Shown: positions 43,797 to 53,153, numbered from the stretch's first letter. The stretch: 64,000 nt of DNA from Thermaceae bacterium (GCA_027067955.1 JAMOUW010000072.1:27907-91906); one strand, 5' to 3'. Numbers and translations: made by a program. The notes: generated from the sequence alone by a model not told the origin.

Positions 43797-45959
43797 ATGA
43801 AGAAAGTAGATACGACTGCTATTTTACTCTTTGTTTTCTTCGTGGCGGCCGTCGTCGCCATGTGGAAACCCTGGGCTCCTGACGAGCCCATGATCAACCT
43901 GGGTTTGGACCTCAAGGGCGGGTTGCGTGTAGTCCTGCAAACGGACAATCCAGAGCCCGAGCAGGACGATCTCGAAAAGGCGCGCCTGGTCATAGAGAAC
44001 CGCATCAACGGTCTGGGCGTGGCCGAGCCGCTCATTCAGATCGCCCTCCCTAACCGCATCGTTGTTGAGCTTCCGGGCTTGGCCCCGGAGGAGCAGGACA
44101 AGGCGCTCAAACTGATCGGGCAGCAAGCGGTGCTCGAATTTCGCATTGTCAAGCGCGAGGCCCAAAGCAAGGCGACGTCGGAGCTGACCCTGGACGATCT
44201 GGGTCCCGTAGAGCTCAAGGGCTCGGATCTGGTGGACGCCCGCGTCCAGTTCGACCGCTTCAACCGCCCCGAGGTCGCCCTGGAGTTCACCGCTGAGGGC
44301 GCGGAGAAGTTCGCCAAGCTGACCCGCAAGAATATCGGTCGCCGCCTGGCCATTGTGCTCGACGGCACCATTTACAGCGCCCCCAACATCCAGACGGCCA
44401 TCACCGATGGCCGCGCGGTCATTACCGGAATCAAGGACCTTGACGAGGCCTCCCAGATCGCCCTGGTGCTGCGTTCGGGTTCGCTGCCGGTACCGCTGCA
44501 CGTCGAGGAGGTGCGCGCGATCGGCCCCACCCTGGGTAAGGACGCCATCCGCGCGGGCATTGTGGCCTCCATAGTGGGTGCGGTGCTCATCTTCGTGCTG
44601 CTCTATCTTTATTACGGTTTCTGGTTCGGCACCGTGGCAGCGGTGGGTTTGCTGTACATCGCCCTCCTAATCATGGGTGTGCTTTCGGGGTTGGGTGCGG
44701 TGCTCACGCTTCCGGGCATCGCCGGCTTCATCCTCACCCTGGGTGCGGCCGTGGACGGCAATGTGCTCTCGTTTGAACGCATCAAGGAAGAGCTCAAGCT
44801 GGGCAAGAAGCTGCGCCAGGCCATTCCCGACGGCTTTGTGCACTCGACGGTCACGATCCTGGACGCCAATATTTCCACCTTGCTGGCCGCCGCCGCCCTC
44901 TACCAGTATTCCACCGGTCCGGTGCGCGGCTTCGCGGTTATGCTGGCCATCGGTATCGTTGTCGCGGTCTTCTCGAACCTGGTCTTCAGCCGCTGGATGC
45001 TTGAAAAAATCGCTGCGGCTCGCGAGGTGATTCCTCCTTACTGGATTTGGGGCACCAAGATTCCCTTCCTCAAGGAGGCGCGCATCTTTACGCCCGCGAC
45101 CCTGCTATTCGCGGCCCTCATGGGGGCGGTGGTCTTCTTCCACGGCTTCAACTTCGGCATTGACTTTACCGGCGGCACCGCCTACCTGGTGCGCACCGGG
45201 ACCGAGGTAAGCGTGGACCAGATTCGTAGCTTCCTTGACGAAGTGGGCATCGAGGGCGTGAGCGCCAAGGAGGCGATAATCACCGAAGTAGAAAGCCCGC
45301 TCGCCGACTACAAGGAATTCTCGGTACGCGTCGGCCTGCTTTCTAATGACGGTGTTATCGCCCTGCGCCGGGCGTTCGAGGAGAAGTTGAATGCCGAGGT
45401 CTTGCAATCGGAGGTGGTCGGCCCGGCCGTGGGCGCCGAGCTGCGGCGCAACACTGTCCTGGCGGTGCTCGTGGGGCTGGGTTTGATCCTCATCTACATG
45501 GCGTTCCGTTTCGATTGGATTTTCGGGGTTGCCTCAGTGATCGCCGTGGGTCACGATGTGGCCATTACCGCCGGAGCCTTCAGCCTTATGGGGCTCGAGT
45601 TCACCATCCCCATTGTGGCTGCTCTTCTCACCATCATCGGTTACTCGATTAACGACTCCATCATCATCTCCGACCGTATACGCGAGAACCAGAAGGTGGT
45701 CAGGGGCGTTCCCTACAATGAGCTCGTAGACCTGTCCATCAACCAGACCCTCTCGCGTACGGTAATGACGTCTTTCACCACCATGCTGCCGCTGCTGGCG
45801 CTGCTCTTCATCGGTGGACCGGTTCTGCGCGACTTTTCGATCGCGCTTCTCATCGGCATTCTGGTGGGGACGTTCTCCTCGATCTACGTGGTGGGTTCGC
45901 TCGTGACCTGGTGGAAGATGCGCGGCGGCGATACGCCGCGTAAGAAGGCCCGCGCCTGA
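43797..45959 (+). CDS. secDF: Protein translocase subunit SecDF (fused)
   Basis: Single protein of 720 residues joining SecD (about 1-410) and SecF (about 411-720); it uses the proton gradient to finish Sec export. Twelve membrane segments are expected. SecD motifs NRINGLGVAEPLIQ and ILTLGAAVDGNVLSFERIKEE, and the SecF motif IPIVAALLTIIGYSINDSIII with RTVMTSFTTMLPLLALLF are seen. The fusion is typical of the lineage. Ends in a strong hairpin. Confidence 0.96.
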   Translation: MKKVDTTAILLFVFFVAAVVAMWKPWAPDEPMINLGLDLKGGLRVVLQTDNPEPEQDDLEKARLVIENRINGLGVAEPLIQIALPNRIVVELPGLAPEEQDKALKLIGQQAVLEFRIVKREAQSKATSELTLDDLGPVELKGSDLVDARVQFDRFNRPEVALEFTAEGAEKFAKLTRKNIGRRLAIVLDGTIYSAPNIQTAITDGRAVITGIKDLDEASQIALVLRSGSLPVPLHVEEVRAIGPTLGKDAIRAGIVASIVGAVLIFVLLYLYYGFWFGTVAAVGLLYIALLIMGVLSGLGAVLTLPGIAGFILTLGAAVDGNVLSFERIKEELKLGKKLRQAIPDGFVHSTVTILDANISTLLAAAALYQYSTGPVRGFAVMLAIGIVVAVFSNLVFSRWMLEKIAAAREVIPPYWIWGTKIPFLKEARIFTPATLLFAALMGAVVFFHGFNFGIDFTGGTAYLVRTGTEVSVDQIRSFLDEVGIEGVSAKEAIITEVESPLADYKEFSVRVGLLSNDGVIALRRAFEEKLNAEVLQSEVVGPAVGAELRRNTVLAVLVGLGLILIYMAFRFDWIFGVASVIAVGHDVAITAGAFSLMGLEFTIPIVAALLTIIGYSINDSIIISDRIRENQKVVRGVPYNELVDLSINQTLSRTVMTSFTTMLPLLALLFIGGPVLRDFSIALLIGILVGTFSSIYVVGSLVTWWKMRGGDTPRKKARA

Positions 45960-45965
45960 TTCCTA

Positions 45966-46010
45966 GCAGCATAACGCCGCTCCTCTTGGAGGGGAGTGGC
46001 GTTATGCTGC
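45966..46010 (+). terminator. 18-bp hairpin after secDF
   Basis: GCAGCATAACGCCGCTCC, nine-base loop, and a matching GGAGTGGCGTTATGCTGC; all 18 positions pair, one as G-U. It begins six bases after the stop. There is no T run; a TATACT at 46013-46018 right behind it is a likely -10 box for the LapA-like gene. Confidence 0.8.
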
Positions 46011-46038
46011 CGTATACTCAGATCAGCAAGGAGGCGGT

Positions 46039-46377
46039 ATGCGATTCGTACACTGGCTTTCTTTTCTAACGGCGCTGCTGGCGCTCGCCGCTATAGCCGC
46101 CGTGCAAGCATTGCAGCCCGCTGCTGGCGTGGCGGTGCCCGGTCTGGGCACGGTACCGCTGGTATGGGCCTTGGGTACCGTATTCGCGCTGGGCTTCCTC
46201 GCTGGCTGGGTTTATCTGCCCGGCTACGCCTGGGTGCTGGCGCGCGAGCGCCGGGCATGGAAACGTGAGCGGTCCCGGTTGGAGTCGGAGCTGGCCAAAC
46301 TGCGCCCGCAGGAAGTTGAGGAGCTGCCGCGCATTCCCGACCGCCCCGCTCCGGATAGCGGTAAAGAAGACGCGTGA
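46039..46377 (+). CDS. LapA-domain membrane protein
   Basis: A 112-residue protein with two membrane helices (FLTALLALAAIAAVQAL and LVWALGTVFALGFLAGWVYL) and a charged C-terminal helix (ARERRAWKRERSRLESELAKL), the shape of the LapA/DUF1049 (YciS-like) group. In E. coli LapA takes part in LPS assembly with LapB; not tested here. AAGGAGG precedes the ATG. Overlaps recJ by four bases. Confidence 0.7.
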   Translation: MRFVHWLSFLTALLALAAIAAVQALQPAAGVAVPGLGTVPLVWALGTVFALGFLAGWVYLPGYAWVLARERRAWKRERSRLESELAKLRPQEVEELPRIPDRPAPDSGKEDA

Positions 46378-48488
46378 GCGAACCCCGGCGCTGGATTCTA
46401 CGGTCCTGGCCCGCCATCGCCGAAGTAAAACGCACCATGAGGCTTCTGGGAGTGCCGCCCGAAGCGGCGGCGGTATTGCTGAACCGTGGCTTCCGGGATG
46501 CGGCAGATCTGGACCCGCCGCTGGCACCGCCGCTGTTACCGGGCATTCGCGAGGCAGCGGCGCGCGTGGTCCAAGCCGTCGCGCGCGGCGAGCGGATTCG
46601 TGTCCATGGTGATTACGACGCTGACGGCGTGACCGCGGCGGCGATACTGACTCTGGGGCTCGGGGAGCTGGGCGCGGACGTACACGCCTTCATCCCCCAC
46701 CGCCTGAACGATGGTTACGGTCTGAGCATGGCCCGGGTGCCGGAACATCTGGCGGCGTCTGATCTGCTCATCACCGTGGATTGTGGCGTCAGCAATGCCG
46801 CGGAACTGGCGGCGCTAACCGAGGGTGGCGTTGCCGTCATAGTTACCGACCACCATGCGGTTCCGGATGAACCCCCGCAGGGGTTGGTGGTTCATCCTGC
46901 GTACAGCCCCGAGCTCGCGGGCAAGCCCTGGCCGACGGGGGCCGGGGTGGCCTTCTTCCTGTTGTGGGCCGTGCGCGAGGCGCTGGATAAGCCGCCGCCG
47001 CTCGAATATGCCGACCTGGCGGCGATCGGTACCGTAGCCGACGTCGCGCCGCTCCTGGGCGTGAATCGCGCCCTCGTCAAGGAAGGGCTCAGGCGCTTGC
47101 GCAACAGCCGTCACGTGGGTTTGCGCGCCCTGGCTGAACGCCACTGCACCAATTGTGATGCGGTAGAGGTCGCCTTCCGGATTGCTCCGCGCATCAACGC
47201 CGCCGGGCGGCTGGGTGAGGTAGAAACGGCCTTTCGCGCGCTCACCACCAGCGACCCGATAGAAGCCGCCGGGTTGGCCGACCGGCTCGACGCCCTGAAT
47301 CGGGAGCGCCAGCAGATAGAAGAGGAGATGCTCGAGCGGGTGCTGCCTACGGTAAACCCCGATGATCCCGTGATCGTCATTCATGATCCTGAAGGTCACC
47401 CGGGGGTCATGGGCATAGTAGCTAGCAGGGTTCTCGAGCGTTTTCACAAACCCGTCTTCATAACTGCCCGGGGAAAGGGGTCGGTGCGCAGCGTACCGGG
47501 AGTAAGCGCGGTGGGGGCTCTCGCCGCTGCCTCGGAGCACTTGAACGGTTACGGAGGCCATGCGGGCGCGGCGGGTTTTTCGATAGACGCGGAGCGGATT
47601 CCCGCCTTCGCCGCGGCCCTTCGCTCGTATGTCCGCAGCCACCCGGCCCCCGCCCCCGCACTGCCCCTGGACGATCCGCTGGCACCGGACTTGATGGATG
47701 AGGTCTTTGCGAGCATGCTTCTGCTCAAGCCCTTCGGTGAGGGTAATCCTGAACCGGTTTTTTACTTCAGCGGTCAGGTCGCCAGGGTGCGTCCCCTTTC
47801 CGAAGGGCGTCACATTTCCTTCGACCTTAGTGGCGTGCGTGTAATCAAGTGGAAGGACGAGGGAAACGGCATAGAGGAGGGGCGCGAACTGGAAGTTGCG
47901 GCGCAGCTGGTCGAGAACGACTGGATGGGAATACGCAGTATGGAGTTGCGGGCCGTGGCCTACCGCGAGCCGGAGGGTTTTATCTGCGAGGGCGAGGGGC
48001 TTGTTGTCGAGGCGCTGGAGCCGCGAAAGGCGCTTAATCTGGCCCGGAGCGAGGGGTGGGGGGTATGGGGCAGCGGTGAGGGCAGGGCCTACCTGAAGGC
48101 TCGGGGGTACCGGTTGGTCGCCCCCGAGGACGCCGAGGTTTGGTTTGCGGTGCCCCCGGAAAGAGTAGCGCGCCCTGAGGCGCGGCTTGCTGTTAGCGAG
48201 CAGGCGTTCAGGCGTTTGCTTGCTCCCGCTACCCGCCGGGAACTACTGGAGGCCGTACATGCTGCTCCGGACGAAGCTGACCCGGCGCTTGCGCGCCTGC
48301 TGGCAGAGATCAGAGGGCACGAACCCTACCGCTGGATCGAGGTGTCGCCCGCTTATCGCGGCTGGCGGCTGGCGCTGGCGGTGCTCGAGCGTTTGCGCGC
48401 GGCCTTCCGGCGTGGCGACCCGCGTTGTTTGGGGAACGCACTTGAGCTCTGGTGGTCGCTGCGGCAAGAGGGCGCCACAACTGAATAA
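46374..48488 (+). CDS. recJ: Single-stranded-DNA exonuclease RecJ
   Basis: 5'-3' exonuclease of 704 residues. DHH domain motifs: RVHGDYDADGVTAA (about 76), VDCGVSN, VTDHHAVP (about 158); DHHA1 motif NGYGGHAGAAGFSID (about 387). The extra C-terminal domain beyond about 560 (also seen in Thermus and Deinococcus RecJ) is present. GTG start coupled to the LapA-like gene. Confidence 0.95.
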   Translation: MSEPRRWILRSWPAIAEVKRTMRLLGVPPEAAAVLLNRGFRDAADLDPPLAPPLLPGIREAAARVVQAVARGERIRVHGDYDADGVTAAAILTLGLGELGADVHAFIPHRLNDGYGLSMARVPEHLAASDLLITVDCGVSNAAELAALTEGGVAVIVTDHHAVPDEPPQGLVVHPAYSPELAGKPWPTGAGVAFFLLWAVREALDKPPPLEYADLAAIGTVADVAPLLGVNRALVKEGLRRLRNSRHVGLRALAERHCTNCDAVEVAFRIAPRINAAGRLGEVETAFRALTTSDPIEAAGLADRLDALNRERQQIEEEMLERVLPTVNPDDPVIVIHDPEGHPGVMGIVASRVLERFHKPVFITARGKGSVRSVPGVSAVGALAAASEHLNGYGGHAGAAGFSIDAERIPAFAAALRSYVRSHPAPAPALPLDDPLAPDLMDEVFASMLLLKPFGEGNPEPVFYFSGQVARVRPLSEGRHISFDLSGVRVIKWKDEGNGIEEGRELEVAAQLVENDWMGIRSMELRAVAYREPEGFICEGEGLVVEALEPRKALNLARSEGWGVWGSGEGRAYLKARGYRLVAPEDAEVWFAVPPERVARPEARLAVSEQAFRRLLAPATRRELLEAVHAAPDEADPALARLLAEIRGHEPYRWIEVSPAYRGWRLALAVLERLRAAFRRGDPRCLGNALELWWSLRQEGATTE

Positions 48489-48510
48489 AGATTAGCTTAA
48501 ACCGGTTTTG

Positions 48511-48539
48511 TTGACTTCTTTTTCCTGCTGCGCTACACT
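48511..48539 (+). promoter_or_regulatory. Sigma-A promoter of the sugar ABC operon
   Basis: TTGACT at 48511-48516, 17 bases, TACACT at 48534-48539. Start near 48546. A leader of about 40 bases carries AAGGAGG before rbsB. No operator was recognised. Confidence 0.75.
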
Positions 48540-48585
48540 TCGGGTGACCCTAGTATGTGGTAATAAGACTATAAGGAGGTAGGAA

Positions 48586-49542
48586 ATGAAGAAATACATG
48601 AGAGCTGTATTAGCTGCAGTGTTCGCTCTGGTTATGGGAGCGCTCGCTCAGGGCGACAAAGTGGTGATTGGCTACTCGATTAGCACCCTTAACAACGCCT
48701 TTTTCGTGGGTATGACCAAGGGCGTCGAGAACGGGGCGAAGAAGTTTGGTGTTGAGCTGATCACGGTTAACGCCAACGGAGACTCCGCCAAACAGGTGTC
48801 CGACGTAGAAGACCTGATCACCAAAGGAGTGGATGCCATCATCATCAATCCGCGCGACGCCGAGGCCATCGCCCCTGCGGTAAAGAAGGCCCTGGATGCG
48901 GGTATTCCCGTCTTCGCTCTCGACCGCGGTGTTACAGGGGTGGAGGTCACCTCGTTCTTGGAGACCGACAACGTGGCTATGGGCCGCCTTGCCGCCGATC
49001 TTATCGCCAAGGCAATGAAAGCCAAGTACGGTGAGGCCAAAGGCAACGTCATCGAACTCGTCGGTCTTGTGGGCACTACCGCCGCCCGCGACCGTGGCAA
49101 GGGTTTCCACGAACAGCTCAAGAAATACCCCGGGCTCAAGCTGGTCGCTTCTCAGCCGGCAGACTTCAATCAGGAGAAGGCCTTTACGGTGACTTCCAAC
49201 CTGGTTTTGGCGCATCCCGATGTTGACGCCATCTACGGTCACAACGACGACAACACCGTCGGTGCCGCACGCGCCCTCAAGGCCATGGGTCGCCTCAAAA
49301 AGGTGGGCGAGCCCGGCCATATCTACATCGTCGGCATCGATGGCATCAAGCAGGCGCTCGATCTCATACGCCAGGGCTATATCGACTGCACGATCTCGCA
49401 GGAGCCGGTACTCATGGGCGAGAAGGCCGTGGAATTCGCGGTCAAATACCTGAAGGGCGAAGATGTGCCCAAGCACTTCTACACCCCATTTACCCCGGTA
49501 ACCAAGGATAACGTCGACAAGCGCCAGAACTGGGCCGAGTAG
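48586..49542 (+). CDS. Ribose-type sugar ABC transporter, binding protein
   Basis: Periplasmic sugar-binding protein of 318 residues (RbsB family). Signal peptide MKKYMRAVLAAVFALVMGALAQ, then the two-lobed fold: GYSISTLNNAFFVGMTKGVE (binding Asn and Phe), DLITKGVDAIIINPRD, FALDRGV and VYGIDG-like IVGIDGIKQALDL. The ending HFYTPFTPVTKDNVDKR is usual. Sugar could be ribose, fucose or a related pentose; the nearby mutarotase suggests either. First gene. Confidence 0.9.
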   Translation: MKKYMRAVLAAVFALVMGALAQGDKVVIGYSISTLNNAFFVGMTKGVENGAKKFGVELITVNANGDSAKQVSDVEDLITKGVDAIIINPRDAEAIAPAVKKALDAGIPVFALDRGVTGVEVTSFLETDNVAMGRLAADLIAKAMKAKYGEAKGNVIELVGLVGTTAARDRGKGFHEQLKKYPGLKLVASQPADFNQEKAFTVTSNLVLAHPDVDAIYGHNDDNTVGAARALKAMGRLKKVGEPGHIYIVGIDGIKQALDLIRQGYIDCTISQEPVLMGEKAVEFAVKYLKGEDVPKHFYTPFTPVTKDNVDKRQNWAE

Positions 49543-49547
49543 CCAAC

Positions 49548-49587
49548 CGGTAAGGTCAGAACGGCGCGCGCCGTTCTGACCTTACCG
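49548..49587 (+). repeat. Perfect 40-base palindrome between binding-protein and ATPase genes
   Basis: Each arm is 20 bases (first arm starts CGGTAAGGTCAG), exactly complementary with no spacer; in RNA a tight loop of four would be left. It lies six bases after the binding-protein stop. Such stems keep the 3' end of the highly expressed binding-protein message and reduce transcription into the ATPase gene. Confidence 0.85.
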
Positions 49588-49612
49588 CCCTCGAAGTTTC
49601 CTAATTCCGACG

Positions 49613-51130
49613 ATGAATCCCGATCCTGTACTGGAAACACTCAACCTGACAAAGGTATTTCCTGGAGTGATTGCCCTGGACGACGTTTCGCTGTCGCTGC
49701 GCCCCGGTGAAGTCCTGGGCTTGGTGGGCGAGAACGGCGCGGGTAAGTCCACCTTGATGAAACTGATCGGTGGGGTGTACCCACCTACGCGGGGGAGTAT
49801 CCGTTATCGCGGTGAAGCGGTGCAGTTTCGCAGCCCCAAGGACGCCCTCGACGCCGGGATATCCATTGTTTATCAGGAGCTGAACCTTATTTCCCACCTG
49901 AGCGTAGCGGAAAACATCTTTATCAATCGATTGCCACGTCGGCGCGGGTTCGTGGACTGGGCGCGTTTGTACCGGGAGGCAGAGCGGATTCTGGCGGAAA
50001 GCGGCATGGCCGGTATCGACCCCCGGGCGATAGTCGCCGAGTTGCCTATTGGCGTCAAGCAATCGGTGGAAATCGCGAAGGCGCTTTCCTACGATGCGCA
50101 AGTGCTGCTTTTCGATGAGCCCACATCCTCGCTTACCGGTCCCGAAATAGAAAACCTGTTTGCGGTGATCCGGCGGCTGCAGGAACGGGGTATGGGCATC
50201 ATTTACGTTTCGCACCATTTGGACGAAATCTTCGAGATTACCGATCGCGTACACATTTTGCGTGACGGCAGGACCGTTGTGGAAATGCCCACTGCCGAGG
50301 CCAGCGAGGAGCTGGTGGTATCCCGAATGGTGGGGCGCGATATCCAGGATATTTATTACAAGGGGGCGCACGAGCCGGGCGAGGTGGTACTCACAACCCG
50401 CGGCCTCAGCGATTCTGTATTGCAAAATGTCGATTTCAGCGTGCGTAGCGCCGAGGTGGTGGGAATATACGGCCTGCTGGGGTCCGGGCGCACGGAACTA
50501 CTGAAAGCCATAGTGGGTGCGCGGCGGTTGCGTTCCGGCGAAGTACTTTTGCGCGGGCGCAGCGTGCGCTTCCAGCATCCGCAGGATGCGGCCCGCGCCG
50601 GCGTCATTTATTCTTCGGAGGATCGCAAAGGTGAGAACCTTTTTTTCGGGCAGCCAATATGGAAAAACGAAACATATATTGCTTTGCAAATCGGTCGTTT
50701 CGCTACTCTAGGCTTCACCAGGGTGGCAGAGGAACGACGTGCCGCCGCTGAATACAGCGAAAAATTGGGGGTGAAAGCCCCCTCTCTGGATACCGACGTA
50801 GACCACCTTTCCGGTGGCAACCAGCAGAAGGTGTGCCTTGCCAAGGCGCTTATCAACGACCCCGACGTGATACTGCTTGATGAGCCGACGCGGGGTATCG
50901 ATGTGGGGGCTAAGCTCGAGATCTACAAGCTCATCGCCCAGCTTGCTGACCAGGGCAAGGCCGTGGTCTTCGTCAGCTCCGAACTGCCTGAGGTAATAGG
51001 CTGCGCCGACAGGGTATATACCATGGCGGGAGGGCGCATAACCGCCGAACTGACCGGGGACGCGATTAATGAAGAAAACGTTCTCAAGTACTGCTTGCAA
51101 ACCACTCCGTCAGGGGGGACAGCGACATGA
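49613..51130 (+). CDS. Ribose-type sugar ABC transporter, ATPase
   Basis: RbsA-like protein with two fused ABC modules (505 residues). First Walker A GENGAGKSTLMKLIGG (about 40), Walker B VLLFDEPTSSLTG (about 165). The second P-loop is the usual changed form GLLGSGRTELLKAI (about 286), with LSGGNQQKVCLAKAL and VILLDEPTRGIDVGA (about 420). Overlaps the permease by four bases. No clear ribosome site. Confidence 0.93.
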   Translation: MNPDPVLETLNLTKVFPGVIALDDVSLSLRPGEVLGLVGENGAGKSTLMKLIGGVYPPTRGSIRYRGEAVQFRSPKDALDAGISIVYQELNLISHLSVAENIFINRLPRRRGFVDWARLYREAERILAESGMAGIDPRAIVAELPIGVKQSVEIAKALSYDAQVLLFDEPTSSLTGPEIENLFAVIRRLQERGMGIIYVSHHLDEIFEITDRVHILRDGRTVVEMPTAEASEELVVSRMVGRDIQDIYYKGAHEPGEVVLTTRGLSDSVLQNVDFSVRSAEVVGIYGLLGSGRTELLKAIVGARRLRSGEVLLRGRSVRFQHPQDAARAGVIYSSEDRKGENLFFGQPIWKNETYIALQIGRFATLGFTRVAEERRAAAEYSEKLGVKAPSLDTDVDHLSGGNQQKVCLAKALINDPDVILLDEPTRGIDVGAKLEIYKLIAQLADQGKAVVFVSSELPEVIGCADRVYTMAGGRITAELTGDAINEENVLKYCLQTTPSGGTAT

Positions 51131-52074
51131 AACTTAACAGATCGCTATTTTCCAGCAGTGAGTTCATCGTCTTCCTTGCACTTTTGGCGGTAGGTGCCTT
51201 TTTCGCATTCACCTCGCCGGTTTTCCTGACCAAGTTCAATCTGCTCAACATTTTGCTCCAGTCTTCGATCCAGGGAATAATTGCCATCGGTATGACCTTC
51301 GTGATCCTTACCGCTGGCATCGATCTATCGGTTGGTTCGGTGGTCGCGCTCGCCAGCGTGTTGATGGCTCTGATGCTGCACGCGGGTGTACCGGTTTGGG
51401 CGGTGATTCTGATCAACCTGGTCTTTGGCGTGGCAGTAGGGGTTTTTCATGGTTTTTCGATAACCAAAATCGGCATGGCCCCCTTCATTGTCACCCTGGC
51501 CACCATGGCCATGGCCCGCGGTCTGACAATGGTGTTTTCCGACGGGAAGACGATCTTCGATTTCCCGCCGGCATTCGAATTCTTTGGCGCGGGCCAGGTC
51601 GGACCCATCTCAGTGGCGGTGATAATCTTTCTGCTCTATGCGTTAGTGGCCGAAGTAGTTTTGCGCAGTACCGTGCTAGGGCGCAATATTTACGCGGTCG
51701 GGTCCAACCTTAAGGCAGCTGCCCTGTCGGGAATACGCACCCACTGGGTGTTGTATTTCGTATACGTGGTTTCCGGTATATCGTGCGCCATTGCCGCGCT
51801 GGTGCTTACAGGCAGGCTTGGCGCGGCAATGCCAACGGCGGCTATGGGCTACGAGCTCGATGCGATAGCCGCCGTGATAATCGGCGGGGCGTCGCTCATG
51901 GGTGGCAAGGGTACGATAATCGGTACGATAATCGGAGTGTTGCTCATTGGGGTTATCAATAACGGGATGAACCTGCTCAACGTTCCGCCCTTCTGGCAGA
52001 GCTTTCTCAAAGGAGCGGTCATCTTTCTGGCGGTGATGATAGACAGCCTCAAGAATCGTCCCAACGAGGCGTAA
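51127..52074 (+). CDS. Ribose-type sugar ABC transporter, permease
   Basis: RbsC family permease of 315 residues with eight to ten membrane segments. The family motifs GMTFVILTAGIDLSVGSVVALASV (about 57) and AVIIGGASLMGGKGTIIGTIIGVLLIGVINNGMNLL (in part, about 255) are clear. GCGACATG overlap with the ATPase gene shows coupling. Confidence 0.94.
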   Translation: MKLNRSLFSSSEFIVFLALLAVGAFFAFTSPVFLTKFNLLNILLQSSIQGIIAIGMTFVILTAGIDLSVGSVVALASVLMALMLHAGVPVWAVILINLVFGVAVGVFHGFSITKIGMAPFIVTLATMAMARGLTMVFSDGKTIFDFPPAFEFFGAGQVGPISVAVIIFLLYALVAEVVLRSTVLGRNIYAVGSNLKAAALSGIRTHWVLYFVYVVSGISCAIAALVLTGRLGAAMPTAAMGYELDAIAAVIIGGASLMGGKGTIIGTIIGVLLIGVINNGMNLLNVPPFWQSFLKGAVIFLAVMIDSLKNRPNEA

Positions 52075-52090
52075 TTACGGAGGTGGTGTC

Positions 52091-52522
52091 GTGTCCATGC
52101 TGAAAGGTATTCCCCCGGAGCTTTCCCCCGAGTTGCTGGCCACGCTGGCTGAGATGGGTCATGGGGATGAGTTGGCCATCGTGGACGGCAACTACCCCGC
52201 CCACTCGTCCGGGCCACCGGTGATCCGCGCCGATGGTTTGGGCACGCCGGAGTTGCTGGCCGCTATCCTTAAACTTATGCCATTGGATACCTTTACCGAT
52301 TCCAATGTGTTCTACATGGACAATGGGGAAGAGGTAAAGCCGGAGGTGTGGGAGGAATTCGACGCGGTCCTGAAGGCGTCGGGCGAGGACGCCCGGGTAC
52401 ACCCGGTGGGCCGTTTCGAATTTTACGAGCGTGCGCAGGGAGCATACGCAATTGTCGCCAGCAGCGAAACTAAACTATACGCATGTATCATTATTAAAAA
52501 GGGAGTCATATTCCCCCAATAA
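52091..52522 (+). CDS. RbsD/FucU-family sugar mutarotase
   Basis: A 143-residue enzyme that speeds anomer exchange of the imported sugar. LLATLAEMGHGDELAIVDGNYPA (about 17-40) contains the catalytic His (GHGDE) and Asp of the family, and RFEFYERAQGAYAIVASSETKLYACIIIKKGVI is the C-terminal strand set. The length and the LPLDTF-like segment (LMPLDTFTDS) lean towards FucU (fucose mutarotase) over RbsD. GTG start with GGAGG seven bases upstream. Last gene of the operon. Confidence 0.88.
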   Translation: MSMLKGIPPELSPELLATLAEMGHGDELAIVDGNYPAHSSGPPVIRADGLGTPELLAAILKLMPLDTFTDSNVFYMDNGEEVKPEVWEEFDAVLKASGEDARVHPVGRFEFYERAQGAYAIVASSETKLYACIIIKKGVIFPQ

Positions 52523-52526
52523 CCCG

Positions 52527-52532
52527 TATAAT
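52527..52532 (+). promoter_or_regulatory. -10 box TATAAT before the hypothetical gene at 52550
   Basis: Consensus TATAAT in the 27-base gap behind the mutarotase gene; start expected near 52539, with a very short leader that holds GGGGGG as ribosome site. The -35 region lies in the preceding gene and is weak. Confidence 0.5.
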
Positions 52533-52549
52533 TAATAGCCAGGGGGGTT

Positions 52550-53122
52550 ATGGTGTACAAGCAGGGCCGAGAACCGGTTGACGTACGCGTCCATACTGCC
52601 GAGTTCCGAATCTACGGCATTATGGAAATGCCCCGTTTTGGTGGCATGGCGTCGTTCCTTAACAAGACCAAGCGTTTGCTGGTGCCCCTGACAGGTGTGC
52701 TGGTGTATTCGGCCGGCTGCGATCATCCTCCGCGCGCCGAAGATATGCGCGCTACCGCTGACTTCCTCGCAGTTCAGCAGCGGGACATTCTCTGGGTGGT
52801 AGGCGGGCGCCCCGACGAATTGGAATTGCCGGGGGTGCCTGTCAAGAAAAAGCGCATGGCGCTGCTGTTTGCTTGTTGCGTGATGGTTGGTGTGCTGGTA
52901 ACGCCGGGTGGGGTGCGGCTGGCGGATTTTCTGGCTAACGCCAAGCCCTTTCAAACATTATTTGACGTTCGTCTATATGCCCTGGCCGGGGATACGCCTG
53001 CGCGTGAGCTAGAAGTCAGGCATACATTCGAGTACGTAACGGTTAATATTAGGAAGATTCTGGGAATAATGGAGGCTCCACGACTTGATGATGAAGATAC
53101 CCGGCTGACCCTTTTCCGCTGA
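52550..53122 (+). CDS. Hypothetical protein with two similar halves
   Basis: A 190-residue protein of unknown function. Two segments of about 60 residues share a pattern: a short helix with FLNKTKRLL then PLTGVLVYS and FLAVQQRDILWVVG in the first (about 33-86), and DFLANAKPFQTL, FDVRLYAL and YVTVNIRKILGIME in the second (about 121-180). It ends in MEAPRL, echoing MEMPRF near the start. No signal peptide; one hydrophobic stretch (MALLFACCVMVGVLV, about 102-116) between the halves may be a membrane helix or the core of the fold. Possibly an own transcript. Confidence 0.7.
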   Translation: MVYKQGREPVDVRVHTAEFRIYGIMEMPRFGGMASFLNKTKRLLVPLTGVLVYSAGCDHPPRAEDMRATADFLAVQQRDILWVVGGRPDELELPGVPVKKKRMALLFACCVMVGVLVTPGGVRLADFLANAKPFQTLFDVRLYALAGDTPARELEVRHTFEYVTVNIRKILGIMEAPRLDDEDTRLTLFR

Positions 53123-53153
53123 CGGGAAAGGGGCCCGGGAACAACCGGGCCCC
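53111..53153. terminator. Two hairpins between the hypothetical gene and valS
   Basis: CTTTTCC/GGGAAAG (53111-53130) overlaps the stop of the plus-strand gene; GGGGCCCGG-GAACAA-CCGGGCCCC (53130-53153) follows. Both could end transcripts arriving from either side. Confidence 0.75.

Noticed and set aside
48610..49476. A 288-residue frame opposite the sugar-binding protein gene
   Set aside because: Shadow frame; the plus-strand protein has a signal peptide, promoter and family motifs.
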